Origin: Thiodubiliella sp900128405
GTDB taxonomy: Bacteria; Pseudomonadota; Gammaproteobacteria; PS1; Pseudothioglobaceae
Length of the DNA stretch: 64,000 bases
Reading direction: 5' to 3'
Assembly: GCA_963682085.1 (NCBI GenBank)
Contig: OY821614.1
Span: 1,736,001-1,800,000, forward strand
The first letter of the stretch is position 1. Every line of letters begins with the position of its first letter. Below, piece by piece: positions 9,101 through 18,300 of this stretch. The position numbers were made by a program, and so were the translations under genes. The notes beneath the pieces were generated by a model. The model saw only the letters and a list, made by a program, of their open reading frames with translations, made no database searches and was not told the DNA's origin.

Positions 9101-12100
9101 TGGTGTTTGCCTACACTGTAAAAGAGGGTGATAACATCAGTTCAGCTGATTTTGATATTGATAATCCAGTCACTGACATCATACTTAACAACATAACAGA
9201 TGTTATTGGCAATGCACCTGCTTTTGCTACTAACACTATGGAACTAGGCAGTTTGTTAAAATTCTTTAAACAAACAGGCACTAACAATCCTTTGAGTGGT
9301 GTTAATGTGCAACAGAAGAGCACACCAACCTTCGCTGATATTGATGGCGATGGCAAAGCAGATCTAGTAGTAGGCAATATATCGGGAAGTATCTCTTACT
9401 ACAAAAACACCAGCACCAACGCCAACGCCAATCCTGTTTATACAACACAAACAGGCGATGCCAACCCTTTTAACAATATCGATGTAGGATATGATAGCGC
9501 CCCAACCTTCGTCGACCTTAATAACGATGGCAAACTAGAACTGCTAGTGAGTGAATATAATGGCGGTCTTTACTATTACAAAAACACGGGCACCATTGAC
9601 AACCCTGTTTACACACAACAAGCAGACAATAACAATCCTTTCCATTTTATCCAGTTGCAGAATTATAACCAAATCACGCCAGTCTTCGCTGATATTAATG
9701 GCGATAACAAACAGGATTTGATAATGGGTATGTTAAATGGCAGTATCAAATATTACCAAAATATTGGCACCTACTCAAACCCTATTTACACAGAAAAAAC
9801 AGACAGTAACAATCCTTTTAATGACATTAATGTAGGGACTCGTGCCAAACCAACCTTCGCTGATATTAATGGTGATGGCAAACTAGATTTGGTGGTAGGT
9901 GAAACTGATAACAACCTTAACTATTACCAAAATACTGGCGCTTTTGCCAATCCCGTTTATACAAAAAAAACAGGCAATAACAATCCCTTTAATGGTATTG
10001 ATATGGGGCTCACTAGTGCTCCAGCCTTTTATGATATTGATGGCGATGGCGATCTAGATTTAGTAGCAGGCGAGTATCGTGGCAAACTCCATTACTACCG
10101 CAATCAAATGAGTATTATTGTAGATACCACATTCCCAACACCTATTAACAACAACCCATGGTTACTTAACTCACCACCCTCAAGACAACCTGACTTTAAA
10201 GTAGGCGACATCATCAGCCTTACTCTTACCCTTAATGAAGCGCTAGTGCTAGGTGACACCACAGGCTCTAAAGTCATGATTGCAAGCAAAATATTTATGT
10301 TGAATAAAGGTGCCTCCACCACAGCAGGCAACACCAAGTTGATATTTACCTACACCGTAAAAGCAGGTGACAACATCAATCCAACTGATTTTGATATTGA
10401 CAATCCAGCCAATGATATTACTCTTAATAACATAACAGATATTGTTGGCAATGCACCAGCCTTTGATCATAACACTGTAAAATTAGGCAGCGAACTCTTC
10501 TTTGTGGACACACTCCCAAAGCCTATTAACAACAATCCATGGACGCTTAACTCACTCCTAGGAAGTAGTAGCTATAGAGTGGGTGATATCATTGTCCTTA
10601 CCCTTGCTATCGATCAAGCGTTAGCATTAGGTAACACCACAGGTTCTCAAGTTATGATTGCAGGCAAGGCATTTATATTGGATAAAAATGCCTCTATCGC
10701 AGCAGGTAACAGCAAACTGGTATTTACCTACACCGTAAAAGGAAGTGATAGAATTAATCCATTTGATTTTGATATTGACAATCCAATCAACGATATCACT
10801 CTTAATAACATAACAGATGCTACTGGCAATATGCTCGTCTTTACCAACACCACCGTGGAATTAGGTAACGGGTTCTCTAAACAAACAGGTGTTGACAATT
10901 TTTTTAGTGGCGTTAATGTGCGTTGGTATAGCACGCCAAACTTAATTGATGTTAATGGCGACCACAAAGTGGATTTAGTAGTGGGTGATCTGTTAGGAGG
11001 TATCTCTTACTACAAAAACACCGGCACTAACGCTAATCCTGTTTATACAGCACAAACAGGCGATGCTAATCCTTTTAAAAACATCAATGCGGGGGGTGCT
11101 CCAACCTTTTTCTTTAATTTTTATAGCAGACTGGGTCTGCTGGTGAGTGAATATCATGGCAATCTTTACTATTATAAAAACACGGGCACCAATGACAACC
11201 CTATTTACACACAACAAACATACGATAGCAGTCCTTTCCGTAATATTCAGTTACAGAACTTTACCCGAATCACGCCAGTCTTTGCTGATATTAATAGCGA
11301 TGGGAAGCTAGAATTAATGATAGGCATGTTAGATGGTAGTATCAAATATTACCAAGATAGTACTGAGAGCTACCACAATACCATTTATACAGAAAAAACA
11401 GGTAGCAACAATCCTTTTGATGGTATTGATGTAGGGACTCGTGCCAAACCAACCTTCGCTGATATTAATGGTGATGGCAAACTAGATTTGGTGGTGGGTG
11501 AAACTGATAACAACCTGAACTATTACCAAAATACTGGCACTTTCAGCAATCCCGTTTATACAAAAAAAACAGGCAGCAACGATCCTTTCAACGGTATTGA
11601 TGTAGGACTCACTAGCACTCCAACCTTCCATGATATTGATGGCGATGGCGACCTGGATTTAGTGGCGGGTGAGAATCATGGCAAACTCAATTACTATCTC
11701 AATCAAACTGTTTCTGTTAAGGAGTCGTTTCGTGGCTTTGTTATTAACGGTGAGAATGTGAATGATGTTAGTGGCACCGCAGCCACCGCAGGTGATGTCA
11801 ACGGCGATGGCTTGGATGATTTGATTGTTAGTGCTCGGAGAGCCGATCCAAGCGGTAAATCAGGCGCAGGCAAATCCTATGTTATCTTCGGTAAAACCGA
11901 CAACACAGCAATCAACCTATCTGCCATTGCCAGTGGCACAGGGGGCTTTGTTATTAATGGCGAGAATACAAATGATTTTAGTGGCTACTCAGTCTCCACC
12001 GCAGGCGATGTCAACGGCGATGGCTTAGATGATTTGATTGTTGGCGCTATTTATGCCGACCCAAGCGGTAAATTAAGCGCAGGCAAATCCTATGTCATCT

Positions 12101-13782
12101 TCGGTAAAGCCAACAACACAGCAATCAACCTATCTGCCATTGCCAGTGGCACAGGAGGCTTTGTCATTAACGGTGAGAATGCGGGTGATGAGAATGGCTA
12201 CTCAGTCTCCACCGCAGGCGATGTCAACGGCGATGGCTTAGATGATTTGATTGTTAGTGCTCGGAGAGCCGATCCAAGCGGTAAATTAAGCGCAGGCAAA
12301 TCCTATGTCATCTTCGGTAAAACCGACAACACAGCAATCAACCTATCTGCCATTGCCAGTGGCACAGGGGGCTTTATTATTAATGGCGAGAATGCGTATG
12401 GTGAGAATGGCTACTCAGTCTCCACCGCAGGCGATGTCAACGGCGATGGCTTAGATGATTTGATTGTTGGTGCTCCATATGTCGCCTCAAATGGTAAAGA
12501 AGATGCAGGTAGGTCTTATGTCATCTTTGGTAAAACCGACAACACAGCAATCAACCTACCTGCTATTGGCACAGGAGGCTTTGTCATTAATGGCGAGAAT
12601 GCGGATGATGAGAGTGGCACCTCAGTCTCCACCGCAGGCGATGTCAACGGCGATGGCTTAGATGATTTGATTGTTAGTGCTCGGAGAGCCGATCCAAGCG
12701 GTAAATTAAGCGCAGGCAAATCCTATGTCATCTTCGGTAAAACCGACAACACAGCAATCAACCTATCTGCCATTGCCAGTGGCACAGGGGGCTTTATTAT
12801 TAATGGCGAGAATACAAATGATTTTAGTAGCTGGTCAGTCTCCACCGCAGGCGATGTCAACGGCGATGGCTTAGATGATTTGATTGTTGGTGCTCCTTTT
12901 GCCGGCTCAAGCGGTAAATTTAGTACAGGCAAATCCTATGTCGTCTTCGGTAAAGCCGACAACACAGCAATCAACCTATCTGCCATTGCCAGTGGCACAG
13001 GAGGCTTTGTCATTATCGGTGAGAATGCGGGTGATGTGAGTGGCGCCTCAGTCTCCACCGCAGGCGATGTCAACGGCGATGGCTTGGATGATTTGATTGT
13101 TGGTGCTTTAGACGCCACCCCAAGCGGTAAAGCAGACGCAGGCATATCCTATGTCATCTTTGGTAAAACCGACACCGATGCCATAAACTTAACAAATCTT
13201 GGTGGCAATTCAAAATACGCTATTGACTATTTAGGTGATAAAAACGCCAACACCTTCACAGGCACCAGCAGTGATGAAATCTTTGTTGCTGGTGCAGGCG
13301 ACGACACTCTAATAGGAAACGGCGGTATGGATGTTCTCAACGCAGGTGCAGGTAACGACACCATTGCCATCAATGCCAGCAATATCGCTGCATTAGCACA
13401 AACAGGCACAGGCAATCGTGCTCGTGTGGATGGTGGCGGTAACACTGACACGCTGAAACTAGATGGCAGTGATTTAACCCTAAATTTAACTAACATCAGT
13501 AACACCCGTATTCAAGATATTGAGAAAATAAACATTACTGGATCAGGTAGTAACACCTTAATACTCAATCTAAATGATGTGTTAGACACCTCTACCAGCA
13601 CCAATATTCTCAAAGTATTAGGCAATAGTGATGATACTGTGAATGCCTCAGGGTTTGTTAAGGCATTAGGTGCCGAGACTGAAGGCAGTATTACCTATGA
13701 TGTTTATACCCATAGTGTTGCCAACACTGATGCTAAAGCTGCACTTTGGATTCAACAAGATGTCGGTTCAGTTATTTTGTAA
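6193..13782 (+). CDS. giant RTX adhesin with Ig-like, VCBS and FG-GAP repeats
   Basis: 2529 residues. No Sec signal. The N-terminus (1-165) resembles the BapA/LapA-type prefix of type I-secreted adhesins, with a hydrophobic stretch at 155-162 followed by an Asp/Gly/Asn tract. Then come three Ig-like plus cadherin-like units (to about residue 890), an Ig-like module of the form NPW-x-n-TLTLTFSEAL, VCBS-type repeats (DINGDGKLDLVVG) near 1040-1310 and 1570-1830, seven FG-GAP repeats at 1848-2335, and a short RTX tract (GAGDDTLIGNGG) at about 2365-2395. The predicted role is a cell-surface or released calcium-binding adhesin. No type I transporter genes are in the window. The Ig-like module is also found in the giant reading frame at 38367. 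Confidence 0.88.
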   Translation: MIKKTIKQIKTSQAQAQKTADHLNQEVIVVAQNKQHIQVQAGKAYQLSAKDFNTKKASLIAKKVGNDLEISLENNVVVFDDYFEICATDLSCLVSLPTKNGGLYHVLADTFFTLEDGTQIVYFYGEQSIVSTESSTGDKQSFFDIITPDMELVAAVAVLAVVISGNSDGDDSDGNDDGDDDVTNKSVAVIITSNKLNDANDAFKLTFTFTEQVSGFDRNDITFIGAGDNDENIDKGTLTTASSGADHNKVFTLIVTPKIALTGNIAVNIAANAATGIILEKANIAATKFTQKFDDTTPESLALVTTDDMGISNSDNITNKTIVTIIGKAQANSTIELFNVFNSLGTTTADDSGNFSKKVTLAENTTTDITAKATDADGNTSSASSVLSVSVDTTKPTFTSSNEGMGVVNRFNAVYNAEVNGDEASVTYTLRAVDLNKFNINAESGVVTYKITPNVVPATPDNIVITATNIAGNTETHNVVITMVIKLAVTITSNKLNGANGAFKLTFTFTEQVSGFELGDIIFTGAGDNDENINKGTLTTASSGAYHNKVFTLIVTPKTTLTEGNITVDIAADVVASATSNRVNIAAIPFTQKFDKIAPIAPENLALVTTDDTGISNSDNITSKTTITIIGKAEAGTVIKLFNGLTLLGETIADDNGNFSNKITLAENAITNITAKAIDVVGNTSSTSSVLSVSVDITKPTFTSSNKGVGITNQPNAVYNAEVDGDEASVTYTLRAVDLNKFNINAGSGIVTYKTIPNVVTTTPDNIVITATDIAGNTETHNVAIIAMDKLAVTITSNKPNGTDGVFELTFTFTEKVTGFDINDIDFGSVGANDVNISKGILTTANSGDDQNKVFNLVVTPEPELEDSNISIDIAANTVTGLISGQKNIAITQFIQVFDDTVPTLALDNPWILNFPSSGYFFEKDDVVTLTLTFSEALVLSNTIGSKIMIADKAFMLDKNTSIAAGNTKLVFAYTVKEGDNISSADFDIDNPVTDIILNNITDVIGNAPAFATNTMELGSLLKFFKQTGTNNPLSGVNVQQKSTPTFADIDGDGKADLVVGNISGSISYYKNTSTNANANPVYTTQTGDANPFNNIDVGYDSAPTFVDLNNDGKLELLVSEYNGGLYYYKNTGTIDNPVYTQQADNNNPFHFIQLQNYNQITPVFADINGDNKQDLIMGMLNGSIKYYQNIGTYSNPIYTEKTDSNNPFNDINVGTRAKPTFADINGDGKLDLVVGETDNNLNYYQNTGAFANPVYTKKTGNNNPFNGIDMGLTSAPAFYDIDGDGDLDLVAGEYRGKLHYYRNQMSIIVDTTFPTPINNNPWLLNSPPSRQPDFKVGDIISLTLTLNEALVLGDTTGSKVMIASKIFMLNKGASTTAGNTKLIFTYTVKAGDNINPTDFDIDNPANDITLNNITDIVGNAPAFDHNTVKLGSELFFVDTLPKPINNNPWTLNSLLGSSSYRVGDIIVLTLAIDQALALGNTTGSQVMIAGKAFILDKNASIAAGNSKLVFTYTVKGSDRINPFDFDIDNPINDITLNNITDATGNMLVFTNTTVELGNGFSKQTGVDNFFSGVNVRWYSTPNLIDVNGDHKVDLVVGDLLGGISYYKNTGTNANPVYTAQTGDANPFKNINAGGAPTFFFNFYSRLGLLVSEYHGNLYYYKNTGTNDNPIYTQQTYDSSPFRNIQLQNFTRITPVFADINSDGKLELMIGMLDGSIKYYQDSTESYHNTIYTEKTGSNNPFDGIDVGTRAKPTFADINGDGKLDLVVGETDNNLNYYQNTGTFSNPVYTKKTGSNDPFNGIDVGLTSTPTFHDIDGDGDLDLVAGENHGKLNYYLNQTVSVKESFRGFVINGENVNDVSGTAATAGDVNGDGLDDLIVSARRADPSGKSGAGKSYVIFGKTDNTAINLSAIASGTGGFVINGENTNDFSGYSVSTAGDVNGDGLDDLIVGAIYADPSGKLSAGKSYVIFGKANNTAINLSAIASGTGGFVINGENAGDENGYSVSTAGDVNGDGLDDLIVSARRADPSGKLSAGKSYVIFGKTDNTAINLSAIASGTGGFIINGENAYGENGYSVSTAGDVNGDGLDDLIVGAPYVASNGKEDAGRSYVIFGKTDNTAINLPAIGTGGFVINGENADDESGTSVSTAGDVNGDGLDDLIVSARRADPSGKLSAGKSYVIFGKTDNTAINLSAIASGTGGFIINGENTNDFSSWSVSTAGDVNGDGLDDLIVGAPFAGSSGKFSTGKSYVVFGKADNTAINLSAIASGTGGFVIIGENAGDVSGASVSTAGDVNGDGLDDLIVGALDATPSGKADAGISYVIFGKTDTDAINLTNLGGNSKYAIDYLGDKNANTFTGTSSDEIFVAGAGDDTLIGNGGMDVLNAGAGNDTIAINASNIAALAQTGTGNRARVDGGGNTDTLKLDGSDLTLNLTNISNTRIQDIEKINITGSGSNTLILNLNDVLDTSTSTNILKVLGNSDDTVNASGFVKALGAETEGSITYDVYTHSVANTDAKAALWIQQDVGSVIL
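11734..13200 (+). repeat. seven tandem FG-GAP repeats of about 213 bases
   Basis: In-frame tandem units starting near 11734, 11944, 12157, 12370, 12577, 12790 and 13003. Each encodes about 71 residues with the core AGDVNGDGLDDLIVGA and the end KSYVIFGKTDNTAINL. Long stretches are base-identical between units, so recent expansion or gene conversion is likely. FG-GAP repeats form beta-propeller, integrin-alpha-like folds. Confidence 0.9.
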
Positions 13783-13832
13783 AAAAATGGTATTATTTAT
13801 AAAATTATTCAAAGGTCTAGAATTAACCAGTG

Positions 13833-13852
13833 TATAATCACGCCATTATAAT
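13833..13852 (+). promoter_or_regulatory. two candidate -10 boxes before the EPIYA-motif gene
   Basis: TATAAT occurs at 13833-13838 and again at 13847-13852, about 155 bases before ATG 14006. No convincing -35 box was found for either. A leader of about 150 bases would follow. No terminator hairpin was seen after the adhesin stop. Confidence 0.3.
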
Positions 13853-14005
13853 CCTCAGGTAGAAAAGTACTGTTGGGTTTGTCTTCTTTAAAAATAAAGG
13901 AGAGCATTAAAAAAATGATTTTTTTTTGAATTTAAATTTAATATACATAAGTCCATAATAATTTGGTAAAGATTAAATTATTATAATTTGCAATTAAGGA
14001 GAACA

Positions 14006-15184
14006 ATGAGAACAATGAGAACAATGAGAACAATAAAGTTAAGTATTTTGAGTTTGTTACTTTTCGGTAGTTTTAGTGTATTGGCTGCTAGTGCTGATGT
14101 TCAGTGTCTTAAAATAGGTGGCGAGAATATTGCTAATTCTATCTATACGGCTTCCACTTCTAATATCACTTCTAATGCCACTTGCAGATGTGATAATGGA
14201 TATAAGGAGATGCCCAAGTTGGAGAAGACTTCAAAGGCTCCAAGGGCTCCAGAGGATCCAGAGGCTGAGGCTCCAGAGGCTTTAGATACTTTTTCTGGAG
14301 GTTGTGTTTTCAAAGACAACAAATCCACAAACATATCGCCAGCCGCATGGGCTGTCCCTCTCGCCACAATAGGCTTTGCAACTACTTCCGCTGGTGGCTA
14401 CTATATTTACAGGTGTTGTAAACCCGGCATAATTAAGCCAGTTCTAGAGCCACCACCTTTACGCCCACCTGTACCAGAGACAGATGATATGGTAGAAATA
14501 GATCTGAATTCGGACACAGGAATAGATACTTTAGGAGGAGAAATACGAGGCATTGCTAACCAAGAATTTTTTGGAGATGACGGGGGCTATGCTACTGTCT
14601 CTGAGTTTAATGTAATACGCAATGATTATAACCCTGAAATTTTACCTTCTTCATCCTCAGACATGAACATGACAGAATTAGATTATTCACTACCCAAACC
14701 TCTAGACGAACTTCCAATTGAGGAGAGTCATTATGCAACAGTCGAAGATGCGATTCCTCCAGGTCAATCACCCAACCCTCCTCATGTAGATGATGAAATA
14801 GGCGGTGGCGGTGCAGGTGGTGACGCAGGCGAACCTATATATGCCCAAGTAAGAAAAAAAATGTTTAGAAATAAGTGGAAGAATGAAAGTATAGAAGAAT
14901 CAGACCGAGTAGAAGAACCAGACCAAATAGAAGAAACAAATTTTGATGATTTTAGTGATCAAGTGAGTAATGTTAAAGAAAATATTATTGAAGAGATTGA
15001 GCTAGACGATATGGACGGGGCAAACATAGGGGAATATTTTCCAGAGGAATCGTTTGCTGATCCAGGTATTCCTGTTGAAGCAAATGTTACTATCAGGGTT
15101 CCCTCCAATTACACAGATGTGAACGAGTGGAATAACTCGCAACAACTAGACAATGATAAAGATGTAGAGACATCAGATTGTTAG
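14006..15184 (+). CDS. exported membrane protein with EPIYA and YATV tyrosine motifs
   Basis: 392 residues from ATG 14006, with an aaggag site at 13996-14001. The start region is a tandem ATGAGAACA repeat giving three in-frame ATGs (14006, 14015, 14024), so the exact start is uncertain. A Sec-type signal peptide ends near SVLAAS. A cysteine-containing segment and an Ala/Glu/Pro-rich patch follow, then a hydrophobic segment at about 113-135 ending in YYIYRCC. The acidic tail (about 250 residues) holds three spaced tyrosine motifs: GGYATV (Y195), SHYATV (Y243) and EPIYAQVRKK (Y279). The last equals the Helicobacter CagA EPIYA motif, including the basic residues after it. No domain family was recognised. 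Bacterial EPIYA effectors are phosphorylated by host Src-type kinases; that role here is inference. Confidence 0.7.
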   Translation: MRTMRTMRTIKLSILSLLLFGSFSVLAASADVQCLKIGGENIANSIYTASTSNITSNATCRCDNGYKEMPKLEKTSKAPRAPEDPEAEAPEALDTFSGGCVFKDNKSTNISPAAWAVPLATIGFATTSAGGYYIYRCCKPGIIKPVLEPPPLRPPVPETDDMVEIDLNSDTGIDTLGGEIRGIANQEFFGDDGGYATVSEFNVIRNDYNPEILPSSSSDMNMTELDYSLPKPLDELPIEESHYATVEDAIPPGQSPNPPHVDDEIGGGGAGGDAGEPIYAQVRKKMFRNKWKNESIEESDRVEEPDQIEETNFDDFSDQVSNVKENIIEEIELDDMDGANIGEYFPEESFADPGIPVEANVTIRVPSNYTDVNEWNNSQQLDNDKDVETSDC

Positions 15185-15369
15185 ACACAAAACAAGTAAC
15201 TAAAAGTGGTATATTTAGCTACTTATTGAATCCGATTTAATGTAAATAAAAGGAATAACGCACTTAACTAGGTTTATTATTTTTTAAAGAAGCCTATTAT
15301 TTTTAAAATTACGATGTAATTTTAATTTTTTAACAGAGATAGTTTTACTATTTATAACAGAGATTAATT

Positions 15370-18300
15370 ATGCAAACAGTGAAGACACTAATTATTGGTT
15401 TATTTATTTATGGATTGTCAGGTATTGGGATATCGGCAAAATCATTAGAAAACCCGTTCCATTCTAATATCGCAAACACATCTTTCGTGCCAATATTCAC
15501 TCCTTATGACCCTAATTCTATTGGTTCAGGGTCAGGTGGATCAACTCCAATATTCACTCCTTATGACCCTACTACCTCCATTGACTCAATACCAGGCAGT
15601 ACACCCCTGCCACCAAACGATACATCATCAGATGAACCCCTTGCTGGACCAGCACCAACACCAGCACCAATACCAATACCAATACCAGTACCAGGCACCC
15701 ATGATGCTGCTACACTTTCTAAACTTATGTCCAAGGCGTTTGTGGCAAATATGTTTAAAAACCATGGTGCATATGTAGAATTCCTTAAACACCTACATAC
15801 ATCGTTATCGCTTAACGACAATTTTAAAGTGCTTAACGATTTTTTAGATACAAAGTGTTATAAATGCGATGTAGAATCAATTTTCGCTGTACTTAAAAAA
15901 TTAAGAGCTGAGAATTTGTTTTTTTGGGTTGGAAAATATCCTACCAATTTGAAATTTAATGACAAAGGTCAAACATTCACACTTTTTATAACGAATGGCG
16001 CCAAGGTTGAAAACGGTAAAGTTGTGGATGGCTCTGTTTTTATAAACAATGTCCCCATTTATAGTGCTAAATTTAAAGACAGACAGTTAACTTGGGATTA
16101 CAATGCTACTTCGTTACAGGCGAACCGCTCTAAAGGTAGCCTTACTTTTGCCGATATTTCTCTTGAAGGTTCTTATATAGGACACAACTTTTCTGGAAAA
16201 TTGATGATTAACAGTCAGATCACAGGGCAGGAAGAATCATATAGATTTATAGGTTTTTCTCGTGTTTGGACACCAACTAAATTATCAGCAAGGAGAGGTA
16301 GTAACTCAAAAAATGGTTCGAAAGATGGATCGGGATCGGGATCAGGATCAGGAAGTGGGTCGGGAAGTGGAAGTGGGTCGGGCTCAGGAAGCGGATCAGG
16401 AAATGGATCAGGAAATGGTTCGGGTTCGAATATTAGCTATCGCCCAAAACCTATGGGCGTTGGAGTGATTGATTATAAAACCCACATCTTCGGTTCACAA
16501 GTATGGACTGTTGAAAATATGCGTCATTTTTCAGTCAAACACACAGAAGGTATTTTTTCTGGAGAAGACAAGGATATTAGATATTATGATTGGTTTTCTG
16601 CCATGAATAAAGAAACCAAAGAAGGTTCACAAGGTATTTGTGCAACAGGTTGGCATATTCCGACTGATGCAGATTGGAAAAAATTAGAAGGCTTTATTCA
16701 CATGAGCAAAGCCCAGCAAGATAAAAACAATGCTTATCGTGGTAGAAATCAGGCTAGCATACTCCATCAAGGTCGATTTAATGCAGAATTATTAGGATTT
16801 TTTAAGAACGATGGTAGTTTTCATGAAAAAGACAAAGAAGCTTATTTTGTTAGTTCTAGTAAATCCACATCAAAGCATTTTTCTGGTCGTAAAATCTCAA
16901 CCATACCTGTACCCAAAACGCGTTTTATATTGATTAAGCAAGCCATTATTGGTAAAATGGCAATAGGTGAAGTGGAAGTGATGCATAAGGGTGAGAACAT
17001 CGCACTCAAGAAAAAAACAACATCCTACGAGGAAAGCTCAACTTTTGAGCCCCCTGTTTCCTTTTCTACAACAAAGTTAAGCACTGTTAACAACGGTGAC
17101 ATTATGAAATCCCAAAAGAATAATGTAGCTTATAGGGTTTTCAATTCGACAGATGTAAAAAACATTGTTGATGGTAAAACAAGCACTGGTTTTTTAAGTA
17201 TCAAGGATTCGGATAACGGATGGGTAGCTATTGATTTGGGTGCAGAATATAAAATTGACAGTATTGAAATTAAAGATTTCATTCGTAACTCTAAGCGTAT
17301 TTCAGCTAAAGCATTGGCTATTTTTACTTCTAAAAATGAAATAAGCACTCACAAAACATTAAAAGAACTTATGGTTGATCCTAAGGTTAATAGTATTGGA
17401 ATTACTATCATGAGACCTTCAACTGATCCTGAACATAATTTTATCATTGCTGATACAGCACTAGATTTATGGCGTGGCGATATAAATTATAACATTGCTT
17501 CTAGTGTGCGCTGTGTTCAAGACAACACTATTCCAGCCTTGGTGGTTTCCACCAGTGTTGAGAACGATATTCAGATTGGTAGGCCAATGAAATTACCTGT
17601 TAAGGTTTTAAATTTTTCATCAGGGCTGATTAGCGGTTGGGCAATTAAGCCAGCACTTAATAATGGTTTGGTGTTTGACACTAAAACAGGCACGATTTCA
17701 GGAACCCCTAACAAACTTCAAAGTAGAACAAAATATGAAATTACTGCCACCAATGGTCAAGGCGAAAGCACTGTTGCCGTGTATATTAAAGTTTCACCAG
17801 TATTTGTTGACAGTATTAGAGTATCAGGTAAAGATATTTTGAAAATCGGCGAAACCACCCAACTTATTGCGACTACTAGCCCTAGCGATGCAAGTGACAA
17901 AACCCTTTCATGGTTGACAGATGATGCTAAGACTATAAAGATTGACAGTAAAACAGGTGAGATTACTGGACTTAAAGAAGGAATTGCTAGTGTTAGAGCT
18001 GTTGCTAATAGCGGTTTTGTAGTTGGCAGATTTGAAATACTGGTTGTTAATTCAAAAACCATTGTTGTTGACAAAAAATTGTATGAAATTATTTTATCCG
18101 AGGCCACAGGGAAAGCTTGGCTGGATAGAAACTTAGGTGCATCTCAAGCTTGTAAATCTATTAAAGATGCTGATTGCTATGGTGATTTGTATCAATGGGG
18201 TAGAGGCAGCGATGGACATCAATCTAAAGCATATACGGGAATAACCACAACTTTGGCAAGTAGTATCACTCCCAATGACAGTCATTTTATAATTAATGAT

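Noticed and set aside
11734..13200. Tandem repeats as a CRISPR array
   Set aside because: Units are 213 bases, in frame and encode FG-GAP domains; there are no short repeat and unique spacer pairs and no cas genes.
6561..13505. Minus-strand and alternative-frame ORFs inside the RTX adhesin
   Set aside because: Repeat shadows of the coding strand; they recur with each FG-GAP or Ig unit.
13988..14005. TTG start for the EPIYA-motif protein
   Set aside because: It overlaps the aaggag ribosome site that serves the following ATGs.
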